A DNA stretch of 64,000 bases from assembly GCF_900313035.1 (NCBI RefSeq), contig NZ_OMPS01000016.1, positions 62,001 through 126,000 on the forward strand, written 5' to 3'. This stretch comes from Ruegeria sp. EL01 (GTDB taxonomy: Bacteria > Pseudomonadota > Alphaproteobacteria > Rhodobacterales > Rhodobacteraceae). The notes under the pieces are model-generated. The model searched no databases, had not been told where the DNA came from, and worked only from the letters and a program-made list of their open reading frames with translations. Position numbers and translations under genes: made by a program. Below, piece after piece: positions 36,385-45,698 of the stretch. Position 1 is the first letter of the stretch. Each line of letters starts with the position of its first letter.

Positions 36385-36412
36385 AAATTTGGTTTAATGG
36401 TAAACTAAATTT
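36385..36412. promoter_or_regulatory. Palindromic operator upstream of lpdA
   Basis: AAATTTGGTTTA, ATGG, TAAACTAAATTT: a 12-bp inverted repeat with one mismatch, 27 bases before the lpdA ATG. The inner GTTTA-N4-TAAAC is the same as the site before pdhA (19391-19412) with the same spacer length and a similar distance to the start codon. Confidence 0.7.
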
Positions 36413-36438
36413 GAACCGACCTGCGCCGAGAGGGACAT

Positions 36439-37833
36439 ATGGCTGCACAATCTTTTGATCTGATCGTAATCGGCGCTGGTCCTGGCGGCTATGTGGCTGC
36501 AATCCGCGCCGCTCAACTTGGGCTGAAAACAGCCGTAGTCGAACGCGAACATCTGGGGGGCATCTGCCTGAACTGGGGATGCATTCCGACCAAGGCGCTT
36601 TTGCGTTCGTCCGAGGTGTTCCACCTGATGGAACGTGCCAAGGACTTTGGTCTTAAGGCGGATAAGGTCGGGTACGATCTGGACGCGGTGGTAAAGCGGT
36701 CACGCGGCGTCGCCGGGCAACTGTCCGGCGGTATCGGGCACTTGCTGAAGAAAAACAAAGTAACCGTGGTGATGGGAGAGGCAACGATCCCGGCCAAAGG
36801 CAAAGTCAGTGTCAAAACCGACAAAGGTACTGAAGACCTGACTGCCAAGAACATCGTTCTGGCCACCGGTGCGCGGGCGCGTGAGCTTCCGGGTCTTGAG
36901 GCCGATGGCGATCTGGTTTGGACCTATAAGCACGCGCTTCAGCCGCCTCGAATGCCGAAGAAGCTGTTGGTGATCGGTTCGGGCGCCATCGGTATCGAAT
37001 TCGCCAGCTTCTATAATACGCTTGGCGCCGACACGACTGTGGTCGAAGTCATGGACCGGGTGCTGCCGGTTGAAGATGCTGAGATCAGCGGGCTCGCCAA
37101 GAAAGCGTTTACCAAGCAAGGCATGACCATCATGGAAAAGGCGATGGTCAAGCAGCTTGATCGCGCCAAGGGCAAGGTAACCGCGCATATCGAGGTGAAA
37201 GGCAAGGTCGAGAAACACGACTTTGACACCGTGATTTCTGCAGTTGGGATTGTCGGCAACGTTGAAGGCCTTGGGCTCGAGGCTTTGGGCGTCAAGATCG
37301 ACCGCACGCATGTGGTGACAGATGAATTCTGCCGCACGGGCGTCGATGGTCTTTATGCTATCGGCGACATCGCCGGAGCACCTTGGTTGGCGCACAAAGC
37401 CAGCCATGAAGGCGTTATGGTCGCAGACCTGATCGCCGGAAAGCATGCGCATCCGGTGAAACCCGAGAGCATTGCCGGCTGCACGTATTGCCAGCCACAA
37501 GTGGCATCAGTGGGTTACAGCGAAGCAAAAGCAAAGGAACTGGGCTATGATATCAAGGTCGGTCGCTTCCCGTTCATCGGCAACGGCAAGGCGATTGCCC
37601 TTGGTGAACCCGAAGGTTTGATCAAGACTGTATTTGATGCAAAAACCGGGGAGCTTCTGGGTGCCCACATGATCGGCGCTGAGGTGACCGAGCTGATTCA
37701 GGGGTATGTCGTCGGACGTCAGTTGGAGACAACGGAAGAGGATCTGATGAACACCGTCTTCCCGCATCCAACATTGTCGGAAATGATGCATGAAAGCGTT
37801 CTGGATGCCTATGGCCGTGTGATCCATATGTAA
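36439..37833 (+). CDS. lpdA: Dihydrolipoamide dehydrogenase (E3)
   Basis: 464 residues. FAD enzyme that reoxidises dihydrolipoamide with NAD+. N-terminal FAD motif DLIVIGAGPGGYVAAIRAAQ; redox disulfide GGICLNWGCIPTKALL (Cys-x4-Cys); NAD motif LLVIGSGAIGIEFASFYNTL; second FAD motif GLYAIGDIAGAPWLAHKASH; C-terminal catalytic pair HPTLSEMMHESV. Length is standard. It stands alone, away from pdhABC, but shares their palindromic upstream element, so it probably serves PDH. Strong bidirectional terminator downstream. Confidence 0.96.
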   Translation: MAAQSFDLIVIGAGPGGYVAAIRAAQLGLKTAVVEREHLGGICLNWGCIPTKALLRSSEVFHLMERAKDFGLKADKVGYDLDAVVKRSRGVAGQLSGGIGHLLKKNKVTVVMGEATIPAKGKVSVKTDKGTEDLTAKNIVLATGARARELPGLEADGDLVWTYKHALQPPRMPKKLLVIGSGAIGIEFASFYNTLGADTTVVEVMDRVLPVEDAEISGLAKKAFTKQGMTIMEKAMVKQLDRAKGKVTAHIEVKGKVEKHDFDTVISAVGIVGNVEGLGLEALGVKIDRTHVVTDEFCRTGVDGLYAIGDIAGAPWLAHKASHEGVMVADLIAGKHAHPVKPESIAGCTYCQPQVASVGYSEAKAKELGYDIKVGRFPFIGNGKAIALGEPEGLIKTVFDAKTGELLGAHMIGAEVTELIQGYVVGRQLETTEEDLMNTVFPHPTLSEMMHESVLDAYGRVIHM

Positions 37834-37851
37834 ATCTGCTGAAACGCAATC

Positions 37852-37886
37852 AAAAAAGGCACCGCCAATCTGGCGGTGCCTTTTTT
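37852..37886. terminator. Bidirectional terminator between lpdA and the M20 peptidase
   Basis: A 10-bp perfect stem (GGCACCGCCA and TGGCGGTGCC) with a 3-nt loop is flanked by A6 and T6. It serves both convergent genes. Confidence 0.93.
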
Positions 37887-37891
37887 GATGT

Positions 37892-39277
37892 TTATTTGGT
37901 CAACGCATCCAGAATACGCGCCCATGAGCGGATACCCTTGTGGAAGCTTTTGACGTCATATTTTTCGTTCGGCGAATGGATGGCGTCATCATCATTGGCA
38001 TATCCAACCAACATGGAATCGAGCCCGAGCTCGGTGTTGAAGTAACCAACCACAGGAATTGATCCGCCCATGCCGGTAAACACGGCTTCGCGGTTCCATT
38101 CATCCGACAATGCGCCGCGCGCGGCCTCGAATTCAGGACGATCCAGGTTCATGACCGAGGCAGGTGCGCCTTCCAGATCGTTGTCCCAAACAACTTTGGC
38201 ATCCGTGGACAAACGGTCTTCGACATGTTTGCGGATTTTGTCGCGCAGCGCGTCGGGATCCATATCACCGACGAGACGGCACGTTACTTTGCAGTGGGCC
38301 TCTGACGGGATGACGGTTTTCGATCCGGCACCGTTATAGCCGCCCCACAAGCCGTTCACCTCAAGGGTCGGGCGTGCCCATTGTTGCTCCAGTGTTGAAT
38401 ACTTCTTTTCACCATGGGGTTGGCTGTACCCGACCGAGTTCAGATACTCTGCCTCATCAAATCCGCAGCTTTGCCATTGGCGCAGCTGTTCGTCAGACAC
38501 CTCATGAACACCTTCATAGAAGCCCTCCACCGCGACGCGCCCGGTTTCGTCATCGTAAAAAGAGGCAACGATTTTCGAAAGTTCGCGCAACGGGTTTAGG
38601 CCCGGGCCACCGTAGTGACCGGAATGCAGGTCGATCCGGGGGCCAACAATGGTGAATTCATCCTTCAGCATCCCACGCAGTTGAGATGCAATCGAAGGCA
38701 CGCCGCGCGACACCATCGAGGTGTCGCAAACCAGCGCCAGGTCTGCCTTCAGCTCAGCCGCGTTTTCACGGAGGAAAGGAACCAGCGAAGGGGAACCCGA
38801 TTCCTCTTCACCCTCGAAGAAGAAGGTGATGCGACAGGGCAGGGACCCGTGAACCGCTTTCCAGGCACGGCAGGCTTCGACAAATGTCATCAGCTGCCCT
38901 TTGTCATCTGACGAACCACGCCCCCGAATAACCGGGCCATGGTCTGTGTCTTCGATGGCGGGATCAAACGGCTCGCGGTTCCACAGCTCCAACGGGTCCA
39001 CCGGCTGCACGTCGTAGTGGCCGTAAAACAGGACATGCGGCCCGTCGCTTCCCTCACCAACATGCCCGACAACCATCGGATGACCGGGTGTTTCTCGTTT
39101 CTCGGCTGAAATGCCGATGCTTTGCAGGTCTGCAACCAGCCAATCAGCGGCCTGACTGACCTGTTCGTTAAAGGCGGGGTCGGTTGAGATGGACGGAATG
39201 CGCAGCAGCTCCATCAAGCGGTCGATCGAAGTTTGCAGATCTGCATCGATCTGGTTCAGCACGGCGTCTAGCGACAT
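37892..39277 (-). CDS. M20 family dipeptidase
   Basis: 461 residues from ATG 39277, which has AGGAGCC 7 nt upstream; a longer frame upstream lacks coding character. M20/CPG2-like di-zinc hydrolase: HVLFYGHYDVQPVDPLELW (His ligand and Asp), GRGSSDDKGQLMTFVEACRA (bridging Asp), TFFFEGEEESGSPSL (Glu general base and ligand). A dimerisation domain with GPRIDLHSGHYGG follows. It cleaves dipeptides or related amides in the cytoplasm. Substrate unknown. Confidence 0.92.
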   Translation of the reverse strand: MSLDAVLNQIDADLQTSIDRLMELLRIPSISTDPAFNEQVSQAADWLVADLQSIGISAEKRETPGHPMVVGHVGEGSDGPHVLFYGHYDVQPVDPLELWNREPFDPAIEDTDHGPVIRGRGSSDDKGQLMTFVEACRAWKAVHGSLPCRITFFFEGEEESGSPSLVPFLRENAAELKADLALVCDTSMVSRGVPSIASQLRGMLKDEFTIVGPRIDLHSGHYGGPGLNPLRELSKIVASFYDDETGRVAVEGFYEGVHEVSDEQLRQWQSCGFDEAEYLNSVGYSQPHGEKKYSTLEQQWARPTLEVNGLWGGYNGAGSKTVIPSEAHCKVTCRLVGDMDPDALRDKIRKHVEDRLSTDAKVVWDNDLEGAPASVMNLDRPEFEAARGALSDEWNREAVFTGMGGSIPVVGYFNTELGLDSMLVGYANDDDAIHSPNEKYDVKSFHKGIRSWARILDALTK

Positions 39278-39612
39278 GGGTGGCTCCTGCTTTTGGGTGT
39301 TTTCAGGCGCGAACCTATCAGCGCTATCGCCGCCGTCCAGTGCGGTTAAGGCGGAAATTGGTCTAATATCGGAAACTTGCCGATCCCGGATAGTTTGCCT
39401 GCGTCGTTTCCTCGCGTCTGAAGGACGTAACTTTACTTGTCGGAGCAAGCGCAAACTTATATTTGATGCAAATCAAAGTTGGGTTCACTGGTTCGGCTGT
39501 AGGCAGTTAGGTCAGAGGAACGCAAAAACCGCGAAAACAGTGTATACTGTGCATTGTGGTAGAATACATTGTCCGGGGTCGGAATGATCGCCAGGCATTC
39601 AAGGAGGGTCCG
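39278..39612. other. 335-bp divergent promoter region of M20 peptidase and hemA
   Basis: No gene is supported here. It contains an A+T-rich stretch with a perfect FNR box (39463-39476) and, at its right end, the AAGGAGG ribosome site of hemA (39601-39607). The left part carries the AGGAGCC ribosome site of the M20 gene. Confidence 0.7.
39463..39476 (+). promoter_or_regulatory. FNR/FnrL box upstream of hemA
   Basis: TTGATGCAAATCAA is a perfect TTGAT-N4-ATCAA palindrome, 137 bases before the hemA start. In Rhodobacter sphaeroides hemA is known to respond to the oxygen sensor FnrL, so oxygen control of haem synthesis is expected here. Confidence 0.88.
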
Positions 39613-40836
39613 TTGGACTATACTGCTCAGCTCGATTCAGCGATTGCCAGGCTGCATGACGAAGGACGCTACCGGACCTTCATCGACATCGAACGTCGCA
39701 ACGGACATTTTCCGCACGCGGTGCGCACGCGCCCGGATGGGTCACATCAGAACATCACTGTCTGGTGCGGCAATGATTATCTCGGCATGGGTCAACACCC
39801 TGTTGTTCTGGATGCGATGCACGAGGCCGTTGATGCGGCCGGGGCAGGGTCCGGCGGCACGCGCAATATCTCGGGCACCACCGTCTTTCACAAACGGCTT
39901 GAGGCGGAACTGGCCGACCTGCACGGGAAAGAAGCGGCGCTGCTGTTCACCAGCGCGTATATTGCCAATGACGCCACGCTGAGCACGCTGCCAAAGCTGT
40001 TTCCTGGCCTGATCATTTATTCCGACGCGTTGAACCATGCCTCGATGATCGAAGGCGTGCGCCGCAATGGTGGGGACAAGCGTATCTTCCGCCATAACGA
40101 CGTCGCTCATCTGCGTGAACTGCTTGAGGCTGACGATCCCGCCACGCCCAAGCTGATCGCATTTGAATCTGTTTACTCGATGGATGGCGATTTCGGTCCG
40201 ATCGAAGAAATCTGCGATCTTGCCGATGAATTCGGCGCGCTGACTTACATCGATGAAGTTCACGCCGTTGGCATGTACGGCCCGCGCGGCGGTGGCGTGA
40301 CCGAACGTGACCGACTGGCCCACCGTATCGACATCATCAACGGGACGCTCGCCAAAGCGTATGGCGTCATGGGTGGCTATATCGCGGCAAGCGCCAAGAT
40401 GTGTGACGCTGTACGCTCTTATGCGCCGGGCTTCATCTTTACGACATCCTTGCCACCCGCTGTCGCAGCTGGGGCAGCGGCTTCGGTCGCCTATCTGAAA
40501 CGTGCGCTCGAGTTGCGCGAGCAGCATCAAACACAAGCCAGCATCCTCAAGCTGCGGCTCAAAGGGCTGGGGATGCCGCTGATCGATCACGGCAGTCACA
40601 TCGTACCGGTGATTGTTGGCAACCCGGTGCACACCAAAAAGCTCAGCGATATGCTGCTGGACGATCATGGCATCTATGTGCAGCCGATCAATTTCCCGAC
40701 TGTCCCGCGCGGAACCGAGCGTCTGCGCTTTACCCCGTCTCCGGTGCATGGACCTGACGAAATGAACCGTCTGGTGCACGCGATGGACGAACTTTGGTCA
40801 CATTGTGCGCTAAATCGCGCCGAACTTGCCGGATAA
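39613..40836 (+). CDS. hemA: 5-aminolevulinate synthase (TTG start)
   Basis: 407 residues. PLP enzyme condensing glycine and succinyl-CoA to 5-aminolevulinate, the C4 entry to haem used by alphaproteobacteria. I chose TTG 39613 because AAGGAGG ends 5 bases before it and the protein then starts in register with Rhodobacter HemA ([20 protein letters not shown]). Motifs: [42 protein letters not shown] and the PLP lysine in [13 protein letters not shown]. An upstream FNR box suggests oxygen control. Confidence 0.95.
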   Translation: MDYTAQLDSAIARLHDEGRYRTFIDIERRNGHFPHAVRTRPDGSHQNITVWCGNDYLGMGQHPVVLDAMHEAVDAAGAGSGGTRNISGTTVFHKRLEAELADLHGKEAALLFTSAYIANDATLSTLPKLFPGLIIYSDALNHASMIEGVRRNGGDKRIFRHNDVAHLRELLEADDPATPKLIAFESVYSMDGDFGPIEEICDLADEFGALTYIDEVHAVGMYGPRGGGVTERDRLAHRIDIINGTLAKAYGVMGGYIAASAKMCDAVRSYAPGFIFTTSLPPAVAAGAAASVAYLKRALELREQHQTQASILKLRLKGLGMPLIDHGSHIVPVIVGNPVHTKKLSDMLLDDHGIYVQPINFPTVPRGTERLRFTPSPVHGPDEMNRLVHAMDELWSHCALNRAELAG

Positions 40837-40965
40837 CCTAACGCCAAAGTGTGCAACTAGTTTGTCGCGTGTTAAGATTACGCTAACAAAAGTAGCGGAC
40901 GAATCGTTATGGGGACGATTCGCTGCGAGCGCGATACACGCGGCGGGCAGAATGGGGCAGTAGGA

Positions 40966-42174
40966 ATGATTGGGCGCAGATCACAGCGCGATTCCGAAGA
41001 AGGCATGGAAGTCAGGCCAAAAGGCTATGACGACTATGAGGTACGGCTTGGCGACATGATGCGCGGCGAACGCGCGACCATGGGCAAGTCTCTTCTGGAC
41101 GTACAACGCGAACTGCGGATCAAAGCCAACTACATCGCTGCTATCGAAAATGCCGATCCTGACGCATTTGACACACCCGGCTTCATCGCCGGGTATGTGC
41201 GTTCTTATGCGCGCTATCTGGGAATGAACCCGGACGAGACATTTTCTTCCTTCTGTCAGGAAAGCGGGTTTGAAGTCGCACATGGGATGTCTGCCGAGGC
41301 GTCGGTCGTGCGCAAACCCACCGGCGACTTACCGTCGCGCGGGCCAATGGGACGCGATCCGTTCATCTCACCCAATACGCCCTACATTCCGGGCAAAGAA
41401 TCTCTGGTCAGCCAGATCGAACCGCGTGCCGTAGGCTCATCGCTGGTCTTGTTGGCACTGATCGGCGGCATTGGCTATAGCGGCTGGGCTGTTTTGAACA
41501 AGATCCAGCAAGTGCAGGTCAGCCCTGTAGAACAGGCGCCTGTAGTTCTGTCCGATCTTGATCCGCTGGATGCAGCGCGTAACAGCAGCGATGTCGATGA
41601 AACGACGTTGGCGTCAAACTCCGAAGCGCTGGATCGTCTGTATCGTCCTCAGGCGCTTGATGTACCGGTTCTGGTGGCGCGTGACGCTCCGATCTCGACG
41701 CTTGATCCACGGGACGTGGGCACCTTCCGTCCGCCTGAACTGCCGCAGGTTCAGGTCGCAGACATACACACGGTCGAAAGACCTTCGCTGCCACAAGTTG
41801 TCGAGCAGGTTGATACGACCCTAAAAATCGTGGCTGTTGATCCGTCCTGGATGCGTGTGACCGCAGCTGACGGCAGCGTGATCTTTGAGGGTACGCTAGG
41901 TACAGTCGAGCAGGGCAGCACCTTCGAAGTGCCCTTGACCGAGGAACCTCCGCAACTGCGTGCTGGTGCATCCGGGTCAGTCTATTTTTCGATGAATGGT
42001 GAACACTATGGACCCGCCGGTGCGCCGGGTACAGTCGCCAAAGGTGTCATCCTGTCCAAGGATGCGGTTTCCGAGGTCTATAGCGTTGCAGATCTGAACT
42101 CGGAACAAAACAGCGCGCTGAAGCAATTGGTGGCCGAACTGCAGACCGAGGCGACTGAAGAGCCCGCCGAGTGA
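40966..42174 (+). CDS. RodZ-like HTH membrane protein (HTH_25 plus DUF4115)
   Basis: 402 residues from ATG 40966 (MIGRRSQRDSEEGMEVRPKG); an in-frame ATG at 40909 would add 19. The N-terminal HTH_25 domain (MGKSLLDVQRELRIKANYIA, then GFIAGYVRSYARYLGMNPDE) is followed by a linker, one membrane helix (SSLVLLALIGGIGYSGWAVL) and a periplasmic part ending in a DUF4115 domain (WMRVTAADGSVIFEGTLGTV). This is the RodZ layout, linking MreB-type cytoskeleton to wall synthesis; no mreB is nearby, so the exact role is inferred. ispG follows after 71 bases. Confidence 0.8.
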   Translation: MIGRRSQRDSEEGMEVRPKGYDDYEVRLGDMMRGERATMGKSLLDVQRELRIKANYIAAIENADPDAFDTPGFIAGYVRSYARYLGMNPDETFSSFCQESGFEVAHGMSAEASVVRKPTGDLPSRGPMGRDPFISPNTPYIPGKESLVSQIEPRAVGSSLVLLALIGGIGYSGWAVLNKIQQVQVSPVEQAPVVLSDLDPLDAARNSSDVDETTLASNSEALDRLYRPQALDVPVLVARDAPISTLDPRDVGTFRPPELPQVQVADIHTVERPSLPQVVEQVDTTLKIVAVDPSWMRVTAADGSVIFEGTLGTVEQGSTFEVPLTEEPPQLRAGASGSVYFSMNGEHYGPAGAPGTVAKGVILSKDAVSEVYSVADLNSEQNSALKQLVAELQTEATEEPAE

Positions 42175-42245
42175 TCTAGCCATTGCGAAGACCGGGTTGC
42201 CGAACTATCTAAAGCAGCAACCTAGGCAGACGCGGATCCGTCCTC

Positions 42246-43367
42246 ATGTCCCTCAATCACGTACGTCCTTGGCGCGATATCTATCGCCGCAAATCCCGTC
42301 AGATCATGGTCGGCAATGTGCCCGTCGGGGGGGATGCCCCCATCGCTGTGCAAACCATGACGAATACTCTGACCACCGATGTCGCAGCGACGGTTGCGCA
42401 GGTTCAGGCCGCCGCCGAAGCTGGCGCGGATATCGTGCGGATTTCTGTTCCGGATGAAGCGTCCTCGAAGGCGCTGAAAGAAATCGTGCGCGAAAGCCCG
42501 GTTCCGATCGTGGCTGACATTCACTTTCACTACAAACGTGGCATCGAGGCGGCCGAAGCAGGTGCCGCCTGTCTGCGGATCAATCCCGGGAACATCGGAG
42601 ACGAAAAGCGGGTCAAGGAAGTCATCAAGGCGGCGCGTGATCACAACTGTTCAATCCGGATTGGCGTGAACGCAGGCAGTCTGGAAAAGCATCTCCTTGA
42701 GAAATACGGCGAGCCGTGCCCCGAGGCGATGGTCGAAAGTGGGCTGGAACATATCCGCATCCTGCAAGACAATGATTTCCATGAGTTCAAGATCAGCGTG
42801 AAGGCCAGCGATGTCTTTCTGTCGGCGGCCGCATATCAGGGTATTGCCGAGGCGACTGACGCGCCAATCCATCTGGGTATCACCGAGGCGGGCGGGTTGG
42901 TCTCTGGCACCATCAAATCCGCCATCGGTTTGGGAAACCTTTTGTGGATGGGGATCGGCGACACGATCCGCGTCAGCCTGTCGGCCGATCCGGTGGAAGA
43001 GGTCAAGGTCGGGTTCGAAATCCTGAAATCACTCGGCTTGCGTCATCGCGGCGTCAACATCATCTCATGCCCGTCTTGCGCGCGGCAGGGGTTTGATGTG
43101 ATCAAAACGGTCGAGGCGCTGGAACATCGTTTGGAGCACATTAAGACACCGATGTCCCTGTCGATCATCGGTTGCGTCGTGAACGGTCCGGGTGAGGCGT
43201 TGATGACCGATGTCGGGTTTACTGGGGGCGGAGCGGGATCCGGCATGGTCTATCTGGCAGGCAAGGCCAGCCATAAGATGTCAAACGATCAGATGATTGA
43301 TCACATCGTGGAAGAGGTCGAGAAGAAAGCGGCCGAGCTTGATGCTGTTCAGGAAGCGGCGGAGTAG
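42246..43367 (+). CDS. ispG: 4-hydroxy-3-methylbut-2-en-1-yl diphosphate synthase
   Basis: 373 residues. [4Fe-4S] enzyme of the MEP isoprenoid pathway. TIM-barrel part with [38 protein letters not shown] and [18 protein letters not shown]. Cluster-binding segment [20 protein letters not shown] (CxxC) plus the third Cys in [13 protein letters not shown]. Length is that of the short bacterial form. It likely shares a transcript with the RodZ-like gene, as in many alphaproteobacteria. Confidence 0.96.
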   Translation: MSLNHVRPWRDIYRRKSRQIMVGNVPVGGDAPIAVQTMTNTLTTDVAATVAQVQAAAEAGADIVRISVPDEASSKALKEIVRESPVPIVADIHFHYKRGIEAAEAGAACLRINPGNIGDEKRVKEVIKAARDHNCSIRIGVNAGSLEKHLLEKYGEPCPEAMVESGLEHIRILQDNDFHEFKISVKASDVFLSAAAYQGIAEATDAPIHLGITEAGGLVSGTIKSAIGLGNLLWMGIGDTIRVSLSADPVEEVKVGFEILKSLGLRHRGVNIISCPSCARQGFDVIKTVEALEHRLEHIKTPMSLSIIGCVVNGPGEALMTDVGFTGGGAGSGMVYLAGKASHKMSNDQMIDHIVEEVEKKAAELDAVQEAAE

Positions 43368-43405
43368 GGTGAATCCGTCAGGCCAAGATCAGTTTTTGTT
43401 GGATG

Positions 43406-44371
43406 CTAGCGCAAGTTGGTCGGCGAAGGTGAAAGCAGCCTGCTTTCGTTGACGGTCAATGACTTCCGGGCGGTGTGCCAGAATGCCAATGGTTCATTCC
43501 CGGCGAGTTCTGGAAAAAGCCCGAAGATTTCATCACGGGCGCTTTGACACAACGCGCCAAGGCTTTGATCCGCCGGAAACAGGCTTTCTGTGGGTACGCC
43601 ATCCGAATAGATGATTTCATGTGTGTCGAACAGGATGTGGTAGTAGTCAACATATCCGCCACGTTCGAAAAAGATGGATCCGTCATTGACGAGGGCCTTC
43701 GCTGGAACCAAAACCTCGTCTTCACCGAACAGCAGTTCCGCCCTCCATCCAGAGATCAACAGCCTGTGCTGCGGCGATAGTTTTAGAACACGTGTGTTGT
43801 CAATGACACCCTTTTGGAAAACGACCGGGGCCAATTCACCGGCAGCAAACCGTCTGGCAGAGCCGATCCAACGAATGGGTTGTAGGCCGTTGTCTTGGGT
43901 GACGACCTTGTCACCAACCTCTAGGTCTTCGACGACAACCTCGCCATCTGCAGTTTGTATCTTTGTCCCGGCTACAAAGCAGACAACCACCTCGGACGGA
44001 ACGTTTACAATTCCAGATGCAGTGTATGTGGTTCCGGTGACAATCGGCGTACCGCCGGGGTACTGAACCAAGTGGGTCGAAATGAAGTTGGACCCGCCGC
44101 CAATCACCATGCCCAAAGCATCCGGGCCGCCGGTTCCGTCGATTTGTTGTTGCCAGCCAAAGGCAAGGGTTTGTCCAACCCAGCCCGCAGGTAAAGTGCC
44201 CGTCACACCCGTGATCACGGGAAGCGCGGCCGTTTCTGTATCGGGGTTGTTGTCGCCAATGCCAAACGAGTCATCATCCGAAAACGTGATCGTGCCGACG
44301 ACACCCAAAGACGTGAAAGTTCCCCAAGCCGTACCAGTTACACCGATGACGTCGATACTGAATGTGGGCAT
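43406..44371 (-). CDS. Hint-domain (hedgehog/intein-type) protein
   Basis: 321 residues behind an AGGAGGGG ribosome site. The N-terminal ~130 residues are strand-rich, Gly/Thr-rich and acidic, with no Sec signal peptide. The Hint_2-type domain starts at the Cys of VVVCFVAGTKIQTADGEV, followed by EDLEVGDKVVTQDNGLQPIR and LSPQHRLLISGW. Such proteins are common in roseobacters, often secreted by type I systems; self-cleavage at the Cys is possible but no C-terminal intein HN motif is seen. Partner proteins are not apparent. A long A+T-rich leader (44372-44591) precedes it. Confidence 0.82.
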   Translation of the reverse strand: MPTFSIDVIGVTGTAWGTFTSLGVVGTITFSDDDSFGIGDNNPDTETAALPVITGVTGTLPAGWVGQTLAFGWQQQIDGTGGPDALGMVIGGGSNFISTHLVQYPGGTPIVTGTTYTASGIVNVPSEVVVCFVAGTKIQTADGEVVVEDLEVGDKVVTQDNGLQPIRWIGSARRFAAGELAPVVFQKGVIDNTRVLKLSPQHRLLISGWRAELLFGEDEVLVPAKALVNDGSIFFERGGYVDYYHILFDTHEIIYSDGVPTESLFPADQSLGALCQSARDEIFGLFPELAGNEPLAFWHTARKSLTVNESRLLSPSPTNLR

Positions 44372-44591
44372 CTACCCCTCCTGACCCCTTAAACACATAA
44401 CAACACTGTCGATTAGGTATCATACGAAACGTGCTTAAAAAGGGTGAAAAAGTGCCGTTTAGGTGCAATTTTCCAGTTTTTGTTCGTTTTGCACCACCAC
44501 CAGGGACCATGGTCTTCACTGACCTTTTGATCATGTGGTGACAAGTTTTCGCGCTTTCGGACATAATGCGGCGAAAATCTGGTACATTTTT

Positions 44592-45698
44592 CTATACGAA
44601 TGGCATCTGCTGCGTGGCGCAGTGAATGCCTCCGCCAAGCTCTCCTAACACGTCGACATTCAAGGGCACGATCTCTCGCCCGGGATAATGGCGCGCCAGC
44701 GCCTCACCTGCGATGGCATCTGTTTCAGCGTCGCCAAACTGCGCCATAACGGCCGCTCCATTGCAGACATAGTAATTCGCGTAGGAGGTGACAAAGTCCG
44801 GGTCTTCAATGCGCACAGAATATGGTTCAGGGATAACCTCAACCTGCAGGCCCTCGGCCACCAAACGATCATATGTGGCCAGCGCGGCGACGTGGAAGGG
44901 ATCGGACATATCGGGATCGTCAGGCAGGTTTATCAGAACACGTCCCGGGCCTGTGAACCGCGCAAGACTGTCTATATGATAGTCTGTGATGTCTTCGCCA
45001 TAGACGCCCTCTGACCAGATCATGTGATGCGCGCCGTATGTGGCAAGCAACCGGGCTTCGATCTCGCCCCGGGACAGGCCAGGATTGCGGTTGTCATTCA
45101 CCCACGAGCTTTCGTGCGCCATTAACAGGCCGTGACCGTCTTGTTCAACGCCACCAGCTTCGCCCTTTAGACCACTTGGTAGTAGGGGCAGGCTTAGGCG
45201 TTCCGCCACCTGTGCGGCGACACGGGCGTCGTTTCTGTGCACCTGTTTGTGACCCCATCCGTTGAACTGAATTTGGCTGACGGCCAATTCCTTGGTCCCG
45301 TTGATCACGAATATTGGCCCGGAATCCCGGCACCAAAGGTCCTCGGTCGGTACATCCCAAAGTTCGACCTGATCCGATAGCTTACTGCGAGCGGTTGCGT
45401 GATGTTCGAGTGCTGCCAGCACTGTCACCCGTTCAAAATCTGAGATCGCATTGGCAATGTCAGCAATCGTCTGCTGGACCATGTCCAGAAAGATCGAATC
45501 CCGGTAGACCTTTCGGCTGACCGGCCATTGCATGAATGTCCGCTGATGCAGGGTCTCTTCGGCAGGAACGAAAAAGCTGGTATCGGTTCGACCATATGAC
45601 GTACCGGGAACACTCATCAAACCTACCGCTCCTCCGGCGAGAACGAAGTCCCGCCGGTTCATCACAGATCGCATTCTCATAAGCCCGCGCTTTGCCAC
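44592..45698 (-). CDS. Agmatine-deiminase-family protein with Tat-type signal
   Basis: Up to 368 residues; start uncertain (GTG 45698, or ATGs at 45680, 45674 and 45662), none with a clear ribosome site. The N-terminus MNRRDFVLAGGAVGLMSVPG looks like a twin-arginine signal. Peptidyl-arginine/agmatine deiminase fold: TEDLWCRDSGPIFVI, ITDYHIDSLARF and the nucleophile Cys in GGGIHCATQQMPF. The reaction would convert agmatine to N-carbamoylputrescine plus ammonia, or a related guanidine. Export makes an extracytoplasmic role likely, which is unlike cytoplasmic AguA. It is the last gene of the M48-DsbA operon. Confidence 0.85.
   Translation of the reverse strand: MAKRGLMRMRSVMNRRDFVLAGGAVGLMSVPGTSYGRTDTSFFVPAEETLHQRTFMQWPVSRKVYRDSIFLDMVQQTIADIANAISDFERVTVLAALEHHATARSKLSDQVELWDVPTEDLWCRDSGPIFVINGTKELAVSQIQFNGWGHKQVHRNDARVAAQVAERLSLPLLPSGLKGEAGGVEQDGHGLLMAHESSWVNDNRNPGLSRGEIEARLLATYGAHHMIWSEGVYGEDITDYHIDSLARFTGPGRVLINLPDDPDMSDPFHVAALATYDRLVAEGLQVEVIPEPYSVRIEDPDFVTSYANYYVCNGAAVMAQFGDAETDAIAGEALARHYPGREIVPLNVDVLGELGGGIHCATQQMPFV

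Noticed and set aside
36700-37500. Long open frame opposite lpdA
   Set aside because: Antisense to a fully supported gene; His/Arg-rich low-quality translation typical of shadows.
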